Program-made: the position numbers and the translations under genes
Assembly: GCA_947388575.1 (NCBI GenBank)
Contig: CANDSI010000023.1
Coordinates: forward strand, 1 to 9,926
Length of the DNA stretch: 9,926 nucleotides
From: an uncultured Mycoplasma sp.
Lineage (GTDB): Bacteria; Bacillota_I; Bacilli_A; RF39; UBA660
Direction: 5' to 3'
Shown here: one piece after another, positions 1 through 5,484 of the stretch
Layout: each line of letters starts with the position of its first letter
Position numbering within the stretch: the stretch's first letter is position 1
The notes under the pieces: model-generated
The model's database searches: none
What the model saw: the letters and a program-made list of their open reading frames with translations, nothing else
Told to the model about the DNA's origin: nothing

Positions 1-279
1 AATGATTTTTTAGAAGATGAAGTAGATGAAAAATATTATTTAACTAATTCAGAATACAAAGAAGATAATGGCAAATTAATTTTTAAGCATAAATCTAGGG
101 ATGATATAGAATATGAGGTTGATTTAGAAAGATATTTAAAAGGTGGTGTTTGTGGGAGAGATAAGCATGCAAAATATGCTATGTCTCAAAGAATATTCTC
201 ACCAAAAGGATATTCACCTACATTAACTGCATGTAATACAGCTGATAATAGCAAAATTTTAGTAGAAAGTGAGGTTTAA
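1..279 (+). CDS. C5-cytosine DNA methyltransferase, target-recognition part (5' end outside window)
   Basis: This is the C-terminal part of a DNA (cytosine-5) methyltransferase polypeptide that starts before the window. The reading frame is open from base 1 to the TAA at 277-279, giving 92 residues. Seen in the sequence: the segment RIFSPKGYSPTLTA near residues 67-80, which matches the conserved block at the end of the target-recognition domain in Dcm-like enzymes (family knowledge). The catalytic motifs I-VIII, including PCQ and ENV, must lie upstream and are not visible. Motifs IX and X do not follow in this frame. They begin in another frame in the next gene, which shares base 279. The enzyme would methylate cytosine in a specific DNA site, either in a restriction-modification system or as a solitary or mobile-element methylase. 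The target site cannot be read from this fragment. Confidence 0.8.
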   Translation, partial: NDFLEDEVDEKYYLTNSEYKEDNGKLIFKHKSRDDIEYEVDLERYLKGGVCGRDKHAKYAMSQRIFSPKGYSPTLTACNTADNSKILVESEV

Positions 280-449
280 TGAGAATAAGAAAGTTAACAT
301 CTAAAGAATGTTGGAGATTAATGGGTTTTGATGATTTAGATTATGAAAAAGCATATAATGTATGTAGCGAAACAAATTTGTATCATCAAGCAGGAAATTC
401 TATTGTAGTTAATGTTATATATAGCATTTTAAAAGAATTATTAGTTTAG
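279..449 (+). CDS. C5-cytosine DNA methyltransferase, motif IX-X fragment
   Basis: This 56-residue ORF begins RIRKLTSKECWRLMGF after the initiating Met, which is motif IX of C5-cytosine methyltransferases. It contains LYHQAGNSIVV, which is motif X (the AdoMet-side QAGNS box). It therefore completes the methyltransferase encoded just upstream, but in a different frame: the TAA of the upstream part and this ATG share A279 (TAATG). GAGG at 271-274 is a possible Shine-Dalgarno sequence 4 nt before the ATG, so termination-reinitiation coupling is plausible. Either the enzyme is naturally bipartite, as known for a few C5 methylases made of two polypeptides, or a frameshift has split a single gene; fusing the two parts needs a net +1/-2 base change near 277. 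A terminator follows at 455-502. Confidence 0.8.
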   Translation: MRIRKLTSKECWRLMGFDDLDYEKAYNVCSETNLYHQAGNSIVVNVIYSILKELLV

Positions 450-454
450 CATTT

Positions 455-502
455 AAAAAGAGTATGGATTTATAAAACGATATAAATTCGTACTCTTTTT
501 TT
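455..502. terminator. bidirectional intrinsic terminator between convergent genes
   Basis: AAAAAGAGTA (455-464) pairs with TACTCTTTTT (491-500), and ATTTATA (468-474) pairs with TATAAAT (481-487), around a 6-nt AAACGA loop. A 3-nt by 3-nt internal mismatch separates the two stems. The right arm ends in a T-run for plus-strand transcripts and the left arm gives a U-run on the minus strand. It therefore suits both the methyltransferase unit and the convergent gene ending at 547. Confidence 0.85.
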
Positions 503-546
503 ATTTTGTATTAATAATATTATTGATATTTAATTTATTTAAATAT

Positions 547-1836
547 TTAATCCTCATACATTATTGATTCAATAATGTGTTTGTAATCATCTTTTAAATA
601 TAGGTATATTTTATAATTTTTACCATTTTTAAGTTTTACATTCCAAGCATATTTATTATTGAACTTTCTTAATGAAAACTTATAATCAAATCCTTTATAA
701 TTTATAGAAAACGAAACAAACAATTTAATGTTTTGAGTATCAAACTCAGAAGAGTATATATAATCTTTTAATTTTAATCCTTTATTATCGCAATATTCTA
801 ACACTCCTAGAGCATTTTGCTCGATTATTTCTTTATAAATATCATCAGTAATTTGAGAATAGATACATATATCTTTATTTTTTTGTAATACTGATATAAT
901 GCTATGAATTTGATTTAATTCAGATTCATTGAGTTCATAATTTTTGTCGACAGCATTAAGATGAGATGCAAGTTTAAATATAAATACTTTTTGTTCAATT
1001 GTTAAGTTTTTCATTATTAATAAAATTATTTCTTTATCAGAATCTAATTTTGTTACACTCATTAAAGATGAAAACATATTATTATAATTATATTTAGGTA
1101 TTGAGATATTGTAATATTTATTAATGAAATGTATTGCTCTTAAAATAAAACTATATAATTTTTGCTTTATATTTCTCGTTATATTATCTAAATTAAACTT
1201 TGTTGAAAAACTATTTGGAAATAAAAGATCTTTTGTATATTTGTGATTTAACACATGTAAACCACAATAATATAAGGTGTCTCTATCAACTTTTAGCACT
1301 TTCTCTAATTCATAATATAACAGATTTATAGAGTTTATAAAATTCAAACAATAATTATAAGAGCTCATAGTTCTAATTTTTTTAGGAAACGCATAATTCA
1401 TCATAAATAATTGAACAAAATCTCTATATAATAATTGGCAATTATATATATTTTTATCAACTATACTAAACAGAGTTCGTTTTTCAAGTTTATCATGTTC
1501 AATATATCGAATAGCTAACTCGTTTTCTTTTATTGGAGTTATATACTTCTTAAAATTAATATTTTTAAGTTGCGTATCAATTAGTTCATTATTTATATTG
1601 CCATTTTTAATATCAGTTTTAATATCTTCACTTTCTAATAACTTTAAACCAATTTTTATTACATTATCTGAATCAATACCTTTAATAGTTTCTAAATTAA
1701 TAAAGTAATTGTTTAAAGTCTCATATATCTTTTTCCTTTCTTTTAAGTTTCTTGCATAAAAATTATTATATTTGAGCATAGTATCATATATAGTAACTCC
1801 ATATAATAAATCTAATTCTTCTATTTCTTGTTTCAT
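547..1836 (-). CDS. hypothetical protein, 429 aa, possible TerB-like helical segment
   Basis: I do not recognise a family for the whole protein. It starts at ATG 1836-1834, preceded on the minus strand by AAAGGA with a 6-nt gap, a good ribosome binding site. It is rich in Lys, Asn, Ile and Tyr, mostly predicted helical, with no signal peptide or clear membrane segment. Residues about 265-318, including FKLASHLNAVDKNYELNESELNQI, resemble the acidic helix-turn-helix pattern of TerB-like domains (helix, D-x-x-x-E-x-x-E, helix). This is a weak visual match. The C-terminal 60 residues look like alternating short strands (FVSFSINYKGFDYKFSLRK). It is convergent with the methyltransferase and divergent from an XRE regulator, a setting typical of restriction or defence genes. 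I see no PD-(D/E)XK, HNH or GIY-YIG motif, so a nuclease role is only a guess. Confidence 0.7.
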   Translation of the reverse strand: MKQEIEELDLLYGVTIYDTMLKYNNFYARNLKERKKIYETLNNYFINLETIKGIDSDNVIKIGLKLLESEDIKTDIKNGNINNELIDTQLKNINFKKYITPIKENELAIRYIEHDKLEKRTLFSIVDKNIYNCQLLYRDFVQLFMMNYAFPKKIRTMSSYNYCLNFINSINLLYYELEKVLKVDRDTLYYCGLHVLNHKYTKDLLFPNSFSTKFNLDNITRNIKQKLYSFILRAIHFINKYYNISIPKYNYNNMFSSLMSVTKLDSDKEIILLIMKNLTIEQKVFIFKLASHLNAVDKNYELNESELNQIHSIISVLQKNKDICIYSQITDDIYKEIIEQNALGVLEYCDNKGLKLKDYIYSSEFDTQNIKLFVSFSINYKGFDYKFSLRKFNNKYAWNVKLKNGKNYKIYLYLKDDYKHIIESIMYED

Positions 1837-1851
1837 AATGTATCCTTTCTA

Positions 1852-1872
1852 TTAGGAAAAGGTTATTCCTAA
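1852..1872. promoter_or_regulatory. inverted repeat, candidate operator in divergent intergenic region
   Basis: TTAGGAA (1852-1858) and TTCCTAA (1866-1872) form a perfect 7-bp inverted repeat with a 7-nt spacer. It lies just upstream of the minus-strand gene's ribosome binding site and about 65 bp before the plus-strand XRE gene. Its position and dyad symmetry fit an operator for the XRE protein encoded at 1937. No firm promoter could be assigned in either direction here; a weak TACAAT lies at 1900-1905. Confidence 0.4.
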
Positions 1873-1936
1873 AATCAACTTTTAAATGAGCAAATGAGAT
1901 ACAATACACATGGTATCGTGAGAAGGTGGGATTAAA

Positions 1937-2164
1937 ATGAAGTTTCAAGCAACAGAATATAGCCCAAATGATATATGTAAAATGATGCGTGAATGGACTA
2001 ATCTAACTCAAGAAGAATTTGGTAAAACTATTCATAGAAGTGGTAGGAGTGTGAGAATGCTCGAAAGTGGACAATCTCATTTATCTGTTGAAACATTATT
2101 AAAAATCGCAAAAACTCATAATATTAAGATAACCATTGAAAAGGAAGTTAAAGAGCCAAAATAA
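1937..2164 (+). CDS. XRE/Cro-CI family HTH transcriptional regulator, 75 aa
   Basis: This is a small single-domain DNA-binding protein. Residues about 12-66 form a Cro/CI-type helix-turn-helix: LTQEEFGKTI is the first HTH helix, SGRSVRMLESG the recognition helix region, and VETLLKIAKTHNI the following helices. Nothing remains for a second domain apart from a basic/acidic tail, so it is likely a Cro-like or antitoxin-like repressor acting as a dimer. The start is supported by AAGGTG at 1923-1928, 8 nt before ATG 1937. It is divergent from the 429-aa gene, with an inverted repeat between them that is a natural candidate for its operator. It could be a controller protein for the neighbouring methyltransferase region, an antitoxin or a phage-type regulator; the sequence does not decide. 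Its stop codon lies inside its terminator hairpin. Confidence 0.88.
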   Translation: MKFQATEYSPNDICKMMREWTNLTQEEFGKTIHRSGRSVRMLESGQSHLSVETLLKIAKTHNIKITIEKEVKEPK

Positions 2165-2178
2165 ACTTCTTTTTTTAT
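2141..2178 (+). terminator. intrinsic terminator overlapping the XRE stop codon
   Basis: AAGGAAGTT (2141-2149) pairs with AACTTCTTT (2164-2172), giving nine base pairs with one G-U, a 14-nt loop, and a T-run over 2170-2176. The right arm starts on the last base of the TAA stop, so the unit ends immediately after the gene. Confidence 0.7.
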
Positions 2179-2230
2179 TGTATCCCACTAAATTATATCA
2201 TAATTATCACAACCTTTAACAAAAACCTAT

Positions 2231-2272
2231 ACAAAAACAAAAAAGTAGCACAAAATATTTATGTACTACTTC
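2231..2272 (-). terminator. minus-strand intrinsic terminator right after a minus-strand promoter
   Basis: Read on the minus strand, AAGTAGTACA pairs with TGTGCTACTT (ten base pairs with one U-G; plus-strand arms about 2243-2252 and 2262-2271), with a 9-nt loop. The run TTTTTTGTTTTTG follows. On the plus strand the downstream side is not a good T-run. No minus-strand gene lies to the right, so it would terminate only transcripts from the promoter at 2281-2309. Confidence 0.6.
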
Positions 2273-2280
2273 TAGTTATT

Positions 2281-2309
2281 ATTTTAGCCAATACAATCCG
2301 ATATGTCAA
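2281..2309 (-). promoter_or_regulatory. near-consensus sigma-70 promoter on minus strand
   Basis: On the minus strand, TTGACA (plus 2304-2309) and TAAAAT (plus 2281-2286) are separated by exactly 17 nt. The predicted start is near 2273-2275, only a few bases before the hairpin at 2243-2271. No protein-coding gene follows on this strand before 1836. It could make a very short RNA or act in control of the divergent double-HTH gene at 2353. Confidence 0.6.
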
Positions 2310-2352
2310 GAGTTTTATTTTTTTGACTTAAAATTATTATAGGTGAGAGTAG

Positions 2353-2811
2353 ATGCGTGATATAGAGACTAGGCTAGCAGAACTTAGATTAGATAACGAG
2401 CTAGACCAAAAAGATGTAGCAAAGTATTTAGATGTTTTAGAAGATACATATTCTAAGTGGGAACGAGGAATAAATGATTTACCTTTAAAAGTATCTAATA
2501 AATTAGCTAATTATTATAAAGTAAGTTTAGATTACTTATTAGGTTTGAGTGATTTTAATACTTTTGTAAAACCTAAAAGAATTAATGAAGATGTAATGAG
2601 AAATAGATTATTAAAATTAAGAAAAGATAATGGTCTTACACAAGAGACTTTAGGCTTAGAAATTGGTTTCTCTCAAAAGACATACGCAAATTATGAAAAT
2701 GGTACGAGTATGCCTACAACATTTAAAATCTTATATATTGCAATGTATTATGGAGTATCTTTTGATTATATAGTTGGTAGATCAAATGATGAAAAGATTA
2801 GAACAAAGTGA
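2353..2811 (+). CDS. tandem double-HTH XRE family regulator, 152 aa
   Basis: This protein carries two Cro/CI-type helix-turn-helix domains. The first spans residues 7-64 (DQKDVAKYLDVLEDTYSKWERG, seen in part, ending YLLGLSD). The second spans 85-143 (LTQETLGLEIGFSQKTYANYENG, seen in part, ending YIVGRSN). The LTQ...YxxxExG pattern and the SxDYLLG-type end are hallmarks of the XRE family. The first domain has DQKDVA in place of LTQxxLA and is more diverged. Two DNA-binding domains in one chain suggest it binds two half-sites as a monomer, or recognises a paired operator (inference). ATG 2353 is preceded by AGGTGAG at 2341-2347. It sits head-to-head with the minus-strand promoter at 2281-2309, and the stop lies inside a terminator stem, so it is monocistronic. 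Its targets are unknown; autoregulation is plausible. Confidence 0.9.
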   Translation: MRDIETRLAELRLDNELDQKDVAKYLDVLEDTYSKWERGINDLPLKVSNKLANYYKVSLDYLLGLSDFNTFVKPKRINEDVMRNRLLKLRKDNGLTQETLGLEIGFSQKTYANYENGTSMPTTFKILYIAMYYGVSFDYIVGRSNDEKIRTK

Positions 2812-2827
2812 TGAACTTTGTTTTTTT
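2802..2827 (+). terminator. intrinsic terminator overlapping the stop codon
   Basis: AACAAAGT (2802-2809) pairs perfectly with ACTTTGTT (2815-2822) around a 5-nt GATGA loop, followed by T to 2827. The TGA stop at 2809-2811 lies within the hairpin, showing that TGA is read as stop in this organism. Confidence 0.85.
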
Positions 2828-2869
2828 CTTTTAAATTCATAAGATATACTATTTTTATATTTCTTAAAA

Positions 2870-2878
2870 TGTTATAAT
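2870..2878 (+). promoter_or_regulatory. extended -10 promoter of the GNAT gene
   Basis: TGTTATAAT is a perfect TGn-TATAAT extended -10 element, 37 nt before ATG 2916. No convincing -35 box lies 17 nt upstream, which an extended -10 can tolerate. The same 9-mer recurs at 5068-5076. Confidence 0.6.
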
Positions 2879-2915
2879 TATTTATATAATATTAATACTT
2901 GATGGGAGTAAGATT

Positions 2916-3518
2916 ATGAAATATAAGGATATGATACAAGCAGTTAAATTATTAGAAGATGAATGGGAATTGGGAGAAAAGGAATCGGGTGCTTCTAGGC
3001 ACTTATGTGCTTGGATTTATTTAATGGAAGTATTAGAAGAAACCGAAAAATTTGTTTATTATCGAGAAAATGGGAAACTTATGGGCTTTGCAGGGTATTC
3101 TAAGGATAAATCAAAAAAACATTTATTAAAGAAGAGATTTTATACATTTATAAAGAAACAATTATATAAGAGCAAAGAAATTAAAGATTTAAAAGCATTA
3201 AAAGAATATGAAGATAACTACTATTATGTACCTGATGAATTAAAAGATTACTTTGATGGTGAAGTATCAATGTTAATAATAGATAAAAGTTTAAGAGGTA
3301 AAGGATTAGGAAAAAAACTATTAGTGGAAGTATTTGAACTAGCAAAAAAGGACAATATGAAAAATCTTCAAATATTAACAGATGAATCATGTAGTTACTA
3401 TATATACGAGTCATTAGGATGTCAAAAGATTTATGAAACGGTAGTTGAAAATAAGGAATATGGAAAATTAGGTAGTATAATGACTGAAAAAGCCTATATA
3501 TATGAAAAAAAATTATAA
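2916..3518 (+). CDS. GNAT family N-acetyltransferase, 200 aa
   Basis: This is a cytoplasmic acetyl-CoA-dependent acyltransferase of the GCN5-related family; the substrate is not determined. Motif A is clear: MLIIDKSLRGKGLGKKLL at about residues 119-136, with the CoA pyrophosphate-binding signature R127-x-x-G130-x-G132. Motif B is YYIYESLGCQKIYE at about 161-174. The N-terminal 60 residues contain the early strands (FVYYRENGKLMGFAGYSKD). A Lys-rich insert follows at about 64-112, making the protein longer than a minimal 150-residue GNAT. The start is supported by GGGAG at 2904-2908. It is followed 25 nt later by the start region of the 2H phosphoesterase with no terminator between, so the two are probably co-transcribed. 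Chemically it could act on an amine, aminoglycoside-like drug, protein N-terminus or tRNA; nothing visible discriminates. Confidence 0.9.
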   Translation: MKYKDMIQAVKLLEDEWELGEKESGASRHLCAWIYLMEVLEETEKFVYYRENGKLMGFAGYSKDKSKKHLLKKRFYTFIKKQLYKSKEIKDLKALKEYEDNYYYVPDELKDYFDGEVSMLIIDKSLRGKGLGKKLLVEVFELAKKDNMKNLQILTDESCSYYIYESLGCQKIYETVVENKEYGKLGSIMTEKAYIYEKKL

Positions 3519-3543
3519 GTTAATTGATAAAGTAGGTGAAAAC

Positions 3544-4094
3544 ATGAGTAAAAAATAACTTTAATAAGTTTAATTACTAAAGAAGGATTGAATAAGATAG
3601 ATAATTTAATGAAAGATATTGAAATTAGTACATGTAAAGTACTTTTTGGAATTGATGATGAAAATAGATATAAACTAGATAATCTGCCATATCATCTTAC
3701 AATTTTTGCTACTGATAAGGATAATCAAGAAGAGCTTATAAATCTGATTAAAACAATTAACATTGAAAAAATAAGTTTAAAAGTTAATGATGTAAAAATA
3801 ATGAATGGTAGAAATAATAGTTATGTATTATATTTAGGAATTGAAGAAAACGAATCTTTAAAAGAATTGCAAAAAATATTTTATAATAAATTTCCAAAAG
3901 AACACTATAATCCAGATAATTTTATTTTTCATATAACTCTACATATTGATAAGAAGTATAATGAAATATGTGATATGCAAAATAAAATCAAGAAAATATT
4001 CAAGCCGTTTTATATAGAATTTAATCAGTTAGGTTTATTTGATTATCCAGGCGAAGAAATTGACTCGTTTAAATTATATAAGAATTATTTATAA
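3544..4094 (+). CDS. 2H phosphoesterase (2'-5' RNA ligase/cyclic phosphodiesterase superfamily), frameshifted at codon 4-5
   Basis: The protein has two H-x-T motifs, YHLTIF and FHITLHI, 79 residues apart, the catalytic signature of the 2H superfamily, which acts on 2',3'-cyclic or 2'-5' phosphodiester bonds. The in-frame body begins after a TAA at 3549-3551 and its first possible start is a poor TTG at 3588, with AAGGA only about 1 nt away. A much better start is ATG 3544 with AGGTGA at 3533-3538, but that frame reads Met-Ser-Lys-Lys-stop. One extra A in the A6 run 3550-3555 would join them, giving MSKKITLISLITKEG and then the body: 183 residues, including the first beta-strand the fold needs. 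So the gene is one base short of intact, by mutation, sequencing error or slippage. In the repaired numbering the motifs are H51/T53 and H130/T132. It lies in one unit with the GNAT gene. Confidence 0.82.
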
Positions 4095-4112
4095 TAATGT
4101 AGTGCATTAAAT

Positions 4113-4131
4113 TTTGTCGAAATTTGTCGAA
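4113..4131. repeat. 10-bp-phased direct repeat upstream of a promoter
   Basis: TTTGTCGAA occurs at 4113-4121 and again at 4123-4131, exactly one helical turn apart. It ends 9 bp before the -35 box at 4141, the position expected for an activator or regulator site. The repeat is perfect over 9 bp, and its core TCGA is rare in such A+T-rich DNA. Confidence 0.45.
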
Positions 4132-4140
4132 CTCTTTTTC

Positions 4141-4169
4141 TTGAATTTAAAAATCTAATATTTTATAAT
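4141..4169 (+). promoter_or_regulatory. sigma-70 promoter for the 51-aa/221-aa pair
   Basis: TTGAAT (4141-4146) and TATAAT (4164-4169) are spaced 17 nt apart. Transcription would start near 4176, at a small palindrome, CCATT-A-AATGG (4176-4186), whose right part runs into the GGGGG Shine-Dalgarno of the next ORF. Confidence 0.7.
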
Positions 4170-4193
4170 AATAAACCATTAAATGGGGGTTTT

Positions 4194-4349
4194 ATGAATA
4201 AATTAGAAATTTTAAATAGAGAATTAAATTATCAATTAAGGGTTTATAAAGGGAAAACTAAAAAATATGACGAATTAAAACGAAGATTAGAATTTTACCA
4301 AGTTGTAGTTTTGTTATTAGTTATTAATTTAAAAAAACAAAAATTATAA
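4194..4349 (+). CDS. small protein, 51 aa, basic coiled coil plus hydrophobic segment
   Basis: This short ORF has a strong promoter upstream and a G-run ribosome binding site (GGGGG 4185-4189, about 4 nt before ATG 4194). Residues 1-33 are helical and charged (LEILNRELNYQL...KKYDELKRRLE) with heptad-like leucines. Residues 34-46 (FYQVVVLLLVINL) are hydrophobic, and the tail KKQKL is basic. The hydrophobic stretch is short for a full bilayer crossing, so it could be a single-pass, tail-anchored or peripheral membrane peptide, or simply a helix of a complex. It precedes the 221-aa gene by 25 nt and is likely its operon partner. Such small basic hydrophobic proteins include toxins, anchors and regulators; no family is recognised. 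Without homologues its coding status rests on the promoter, ribosome binding site and composition. Confidence 0.6.
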   Translation: MNKLEILNRELNYQLRVYKGKTKKYDELKRRLEFYQVVVLLLVINLKKQKL

Positions 4350-4374
4350 TCATTTATAAGTTTTTAAGGAGAAA

Positions 4375-5040
4375 ATGAATGTGTTAAAAATTACAAGTAT
4401 ATTAAAAAGTATTCAAGCAGTGATAAGTAGCCAACCTGGTCTAACTGCTGATGGTTATAAAGTAGATAATAGATTAAGCATTATAAAACGTAAAGTTAAT
4501 GAATATGGATGCAAAGACGATTTTTTTTATTACTTATTAATTAAGTTAATAAGTATGAATTTAAGTAAAATATATAATAGAAAATTTAGTGATTGGATAG
4601 GATTGGTACTTTCTGAAAATGAAGAGTTAATCCCACAGCCACTAAGTAATATTAATAATTTTATTTCTAGTAATTTTAATTATATAGATGCAATACAACA
4701 AGCAGATTGTGAGTTTTCTATAAATTTATTTGAATATGTGTGTGATATTTTAGAAAGTAATAGGGATATTATGTTAGATGCAGAAACATTAATTAGATTA
4801 TTAGATCGTCGCTTTGAATTATCTTCTTCAAATTTAGAAGGGCAGCATTATCAAACATATAATTTTAGTAGATTAGCTAAAATTATGAAAGAAAATCACA
4901 CATTAGAAAAATCAAATATTAGTTTAGATGATACTTATCAAATATTAATGCAAACAAATCAATTCAATAATGAAGATGTGTTTGGATTTTTAGTAAATTC
5001 AGAAGAATTTAAAAAAATTTTGATAACTCATAACATTTAA
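4375..5040 (+). CDS. hypothetical protein, 221 aa
   Basis: I do not recognise a family. The protein appears soluble, mostly helical and acidic to neutral, without signal peptide or membrane segments. It has three Cys, in EYGCKDD, QADCEFS and YVCDIL, and they are not arranged as a metal site. AAGGAG at 4366-4371 is only 3 nt from ATG 4375 but 9 nt from an in-frame GTG at 4381. The true start may therefore be two codons later; the difference is small. Segments such as LDAETLIRLLDRRFELSSSN and NFSRLAKIMKENHT look like ordinary helix pairs, and I found no catalytic signature. It follows the 51-aa ORF in what is probably a two-gene unit from the promoter at 4141-4169. No hairpin terminator is apparent after its stop, only the promoter of the next gene. 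Confidence 0.75.
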   Translation: MNVLKITSILKSIQAVISSQPGLTADGYKVDNRLSIIKRKVNEYGCKDDFFYYLLIKLISMNLSKIYNRKFSDWIGLVLSENEELIPQPLSNINNFISSNFNYIDAIQQADCEFSINLFEYVCDILESNRDIMLDAETLIRLLDRRFELSSSNLEGQHYQTYNFSRLAKIMKENHTLEKSNISLDDTYQILMQTNQFNNEDVFGFLVNSEEFKKILITHNI

Positions 5041-5047
5041 GCGAAAT

Positions 5048-5076
5048 TTGACTAATATAGACTTTAATGTTATAAT
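5048..5076 (+). promoter_or_regulatory. strong sigma-70 promoter with extended -10
   Basis: TTGACT (5048-5053) and TATAAT (5071-5076) are separated by 17 nt, and TG at 5068-5069 adds the extended -10. This is the best promoter in the window. The start is expected near 5083. CCCC (5080-5083) can pair with GGGG (5092-5095) in the ribosome binding site of the next gene. Confidence 0.8.
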
Positions 5077-5103
5077 ATACCCCATTATTAAGGGGGAAAA
5101 TTT

Positions 5104-5433
5104 ATGATTACTGCAAATGCTATAATTACTGATGTCATAGCAGATAGTCCGAAAGTGTGGATTCAATTTGAAGTTGAAGTAAAATACTTTCCAGCTCATT
5201 ATGAGTTTAATACATCTTTATTAAGCGATATAACAAGATTAATGTTTCTAATAGAAAGAACTAAAGCAAAAGATATTAAAGACTTAATTGGAAAGAATAT
5301 TCGAGTCGTCGATACAGAAGCAATAAGAGATTCATTAGTGGCTATTGGTGATAACTCTAAAAACAAATTTGTTGATTTATATGGGAGTGAATTTCCAGTT
5401 AGAGAAAGAAAAATTTATAGAAAATACAGATAA
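5104..5433 (+). CDS. hypothetical protein, 109 aa
   Basis: I do not recognise a family with confidence. The N-terminal half is beta-rich (ITANAIITDVIADS, VWIQFEVEVKYFPAHYEF), followed by a helix (LSDITRLMFLIERTKAK). Then comes KDIKDLIGKNIRVV and a final strand region (DSLVAIGDNSKNKFVDLY). The layout strand-helix-LIGKxxRV-AIGxxxxxxFxD resembles small orphan proteins of phages and integrative elements, but this is an impression, not an identification. There are no cysteines, signal peptide or membrane segment. The start is supported by AGGGGG at 5091-5096, 7 nt before ATG 5104. It is followed 51 nt later by the radical SAM gene with no terminator between, so the pair are probably one operon. 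It could be a partner or substrate of that enzyme, but no evidence beyond linkage supports this. Confidence 0.75.
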   Translation: MITANAIITDVIADSPKVWIQFEVEVKYFPAHYEFNTSLLSDITRLMFLIERTKAKDIKDLIGKNIRVVDTEAIRDSLVAIGDNSKNKFVDLYGSEFPVRERKIYRKYR

Positions 5434-5484
5434 TGAATTATTTTAAATTTGATATTATCTAAAATGAAAAAAGGGGATGAAAAA

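Noticed and set aside
2305..2327. GTCAA / TTGAC inverted repeat as an operator before the double-HTH gene
   Set aside because: The arms are only 5 bp, the spacer is 13 bp, and one arm is already explained as part of the minus-strand -35 box.
2809..2811. Mycoplasma-type genetic code (TGA read as Trp)
   Set aside because: TGA serves as the stop of the double-HTH gene inside its terminator, and Trp codons seen are TGG.
3181..3414. minus-strand ORFs of 64-77 codons at 3181, 4999, 8058, 8428 and 9644
   Set aside because: Each overlaps a well-supported plus-strand gene, and none has a convincing ribosome binding site or promoter; they look like shadows in A+T-rich DNA.
3588..3590. TTG start for the 2H phosphoesterase
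   Set aside because: AAGGA is only about 1 nt away, the resulting protein lacks the first strand of the fold, and the frame continues upstream with family-like residues.
5449..5484. TTG start extending the radical SAM protein by 12 residues
   Set aside because: It lacks a ribosome binding site, the extension is low-complexity Lys-rich, and ATG 5485 has a good AAGGGGAT and begins the domain properly.
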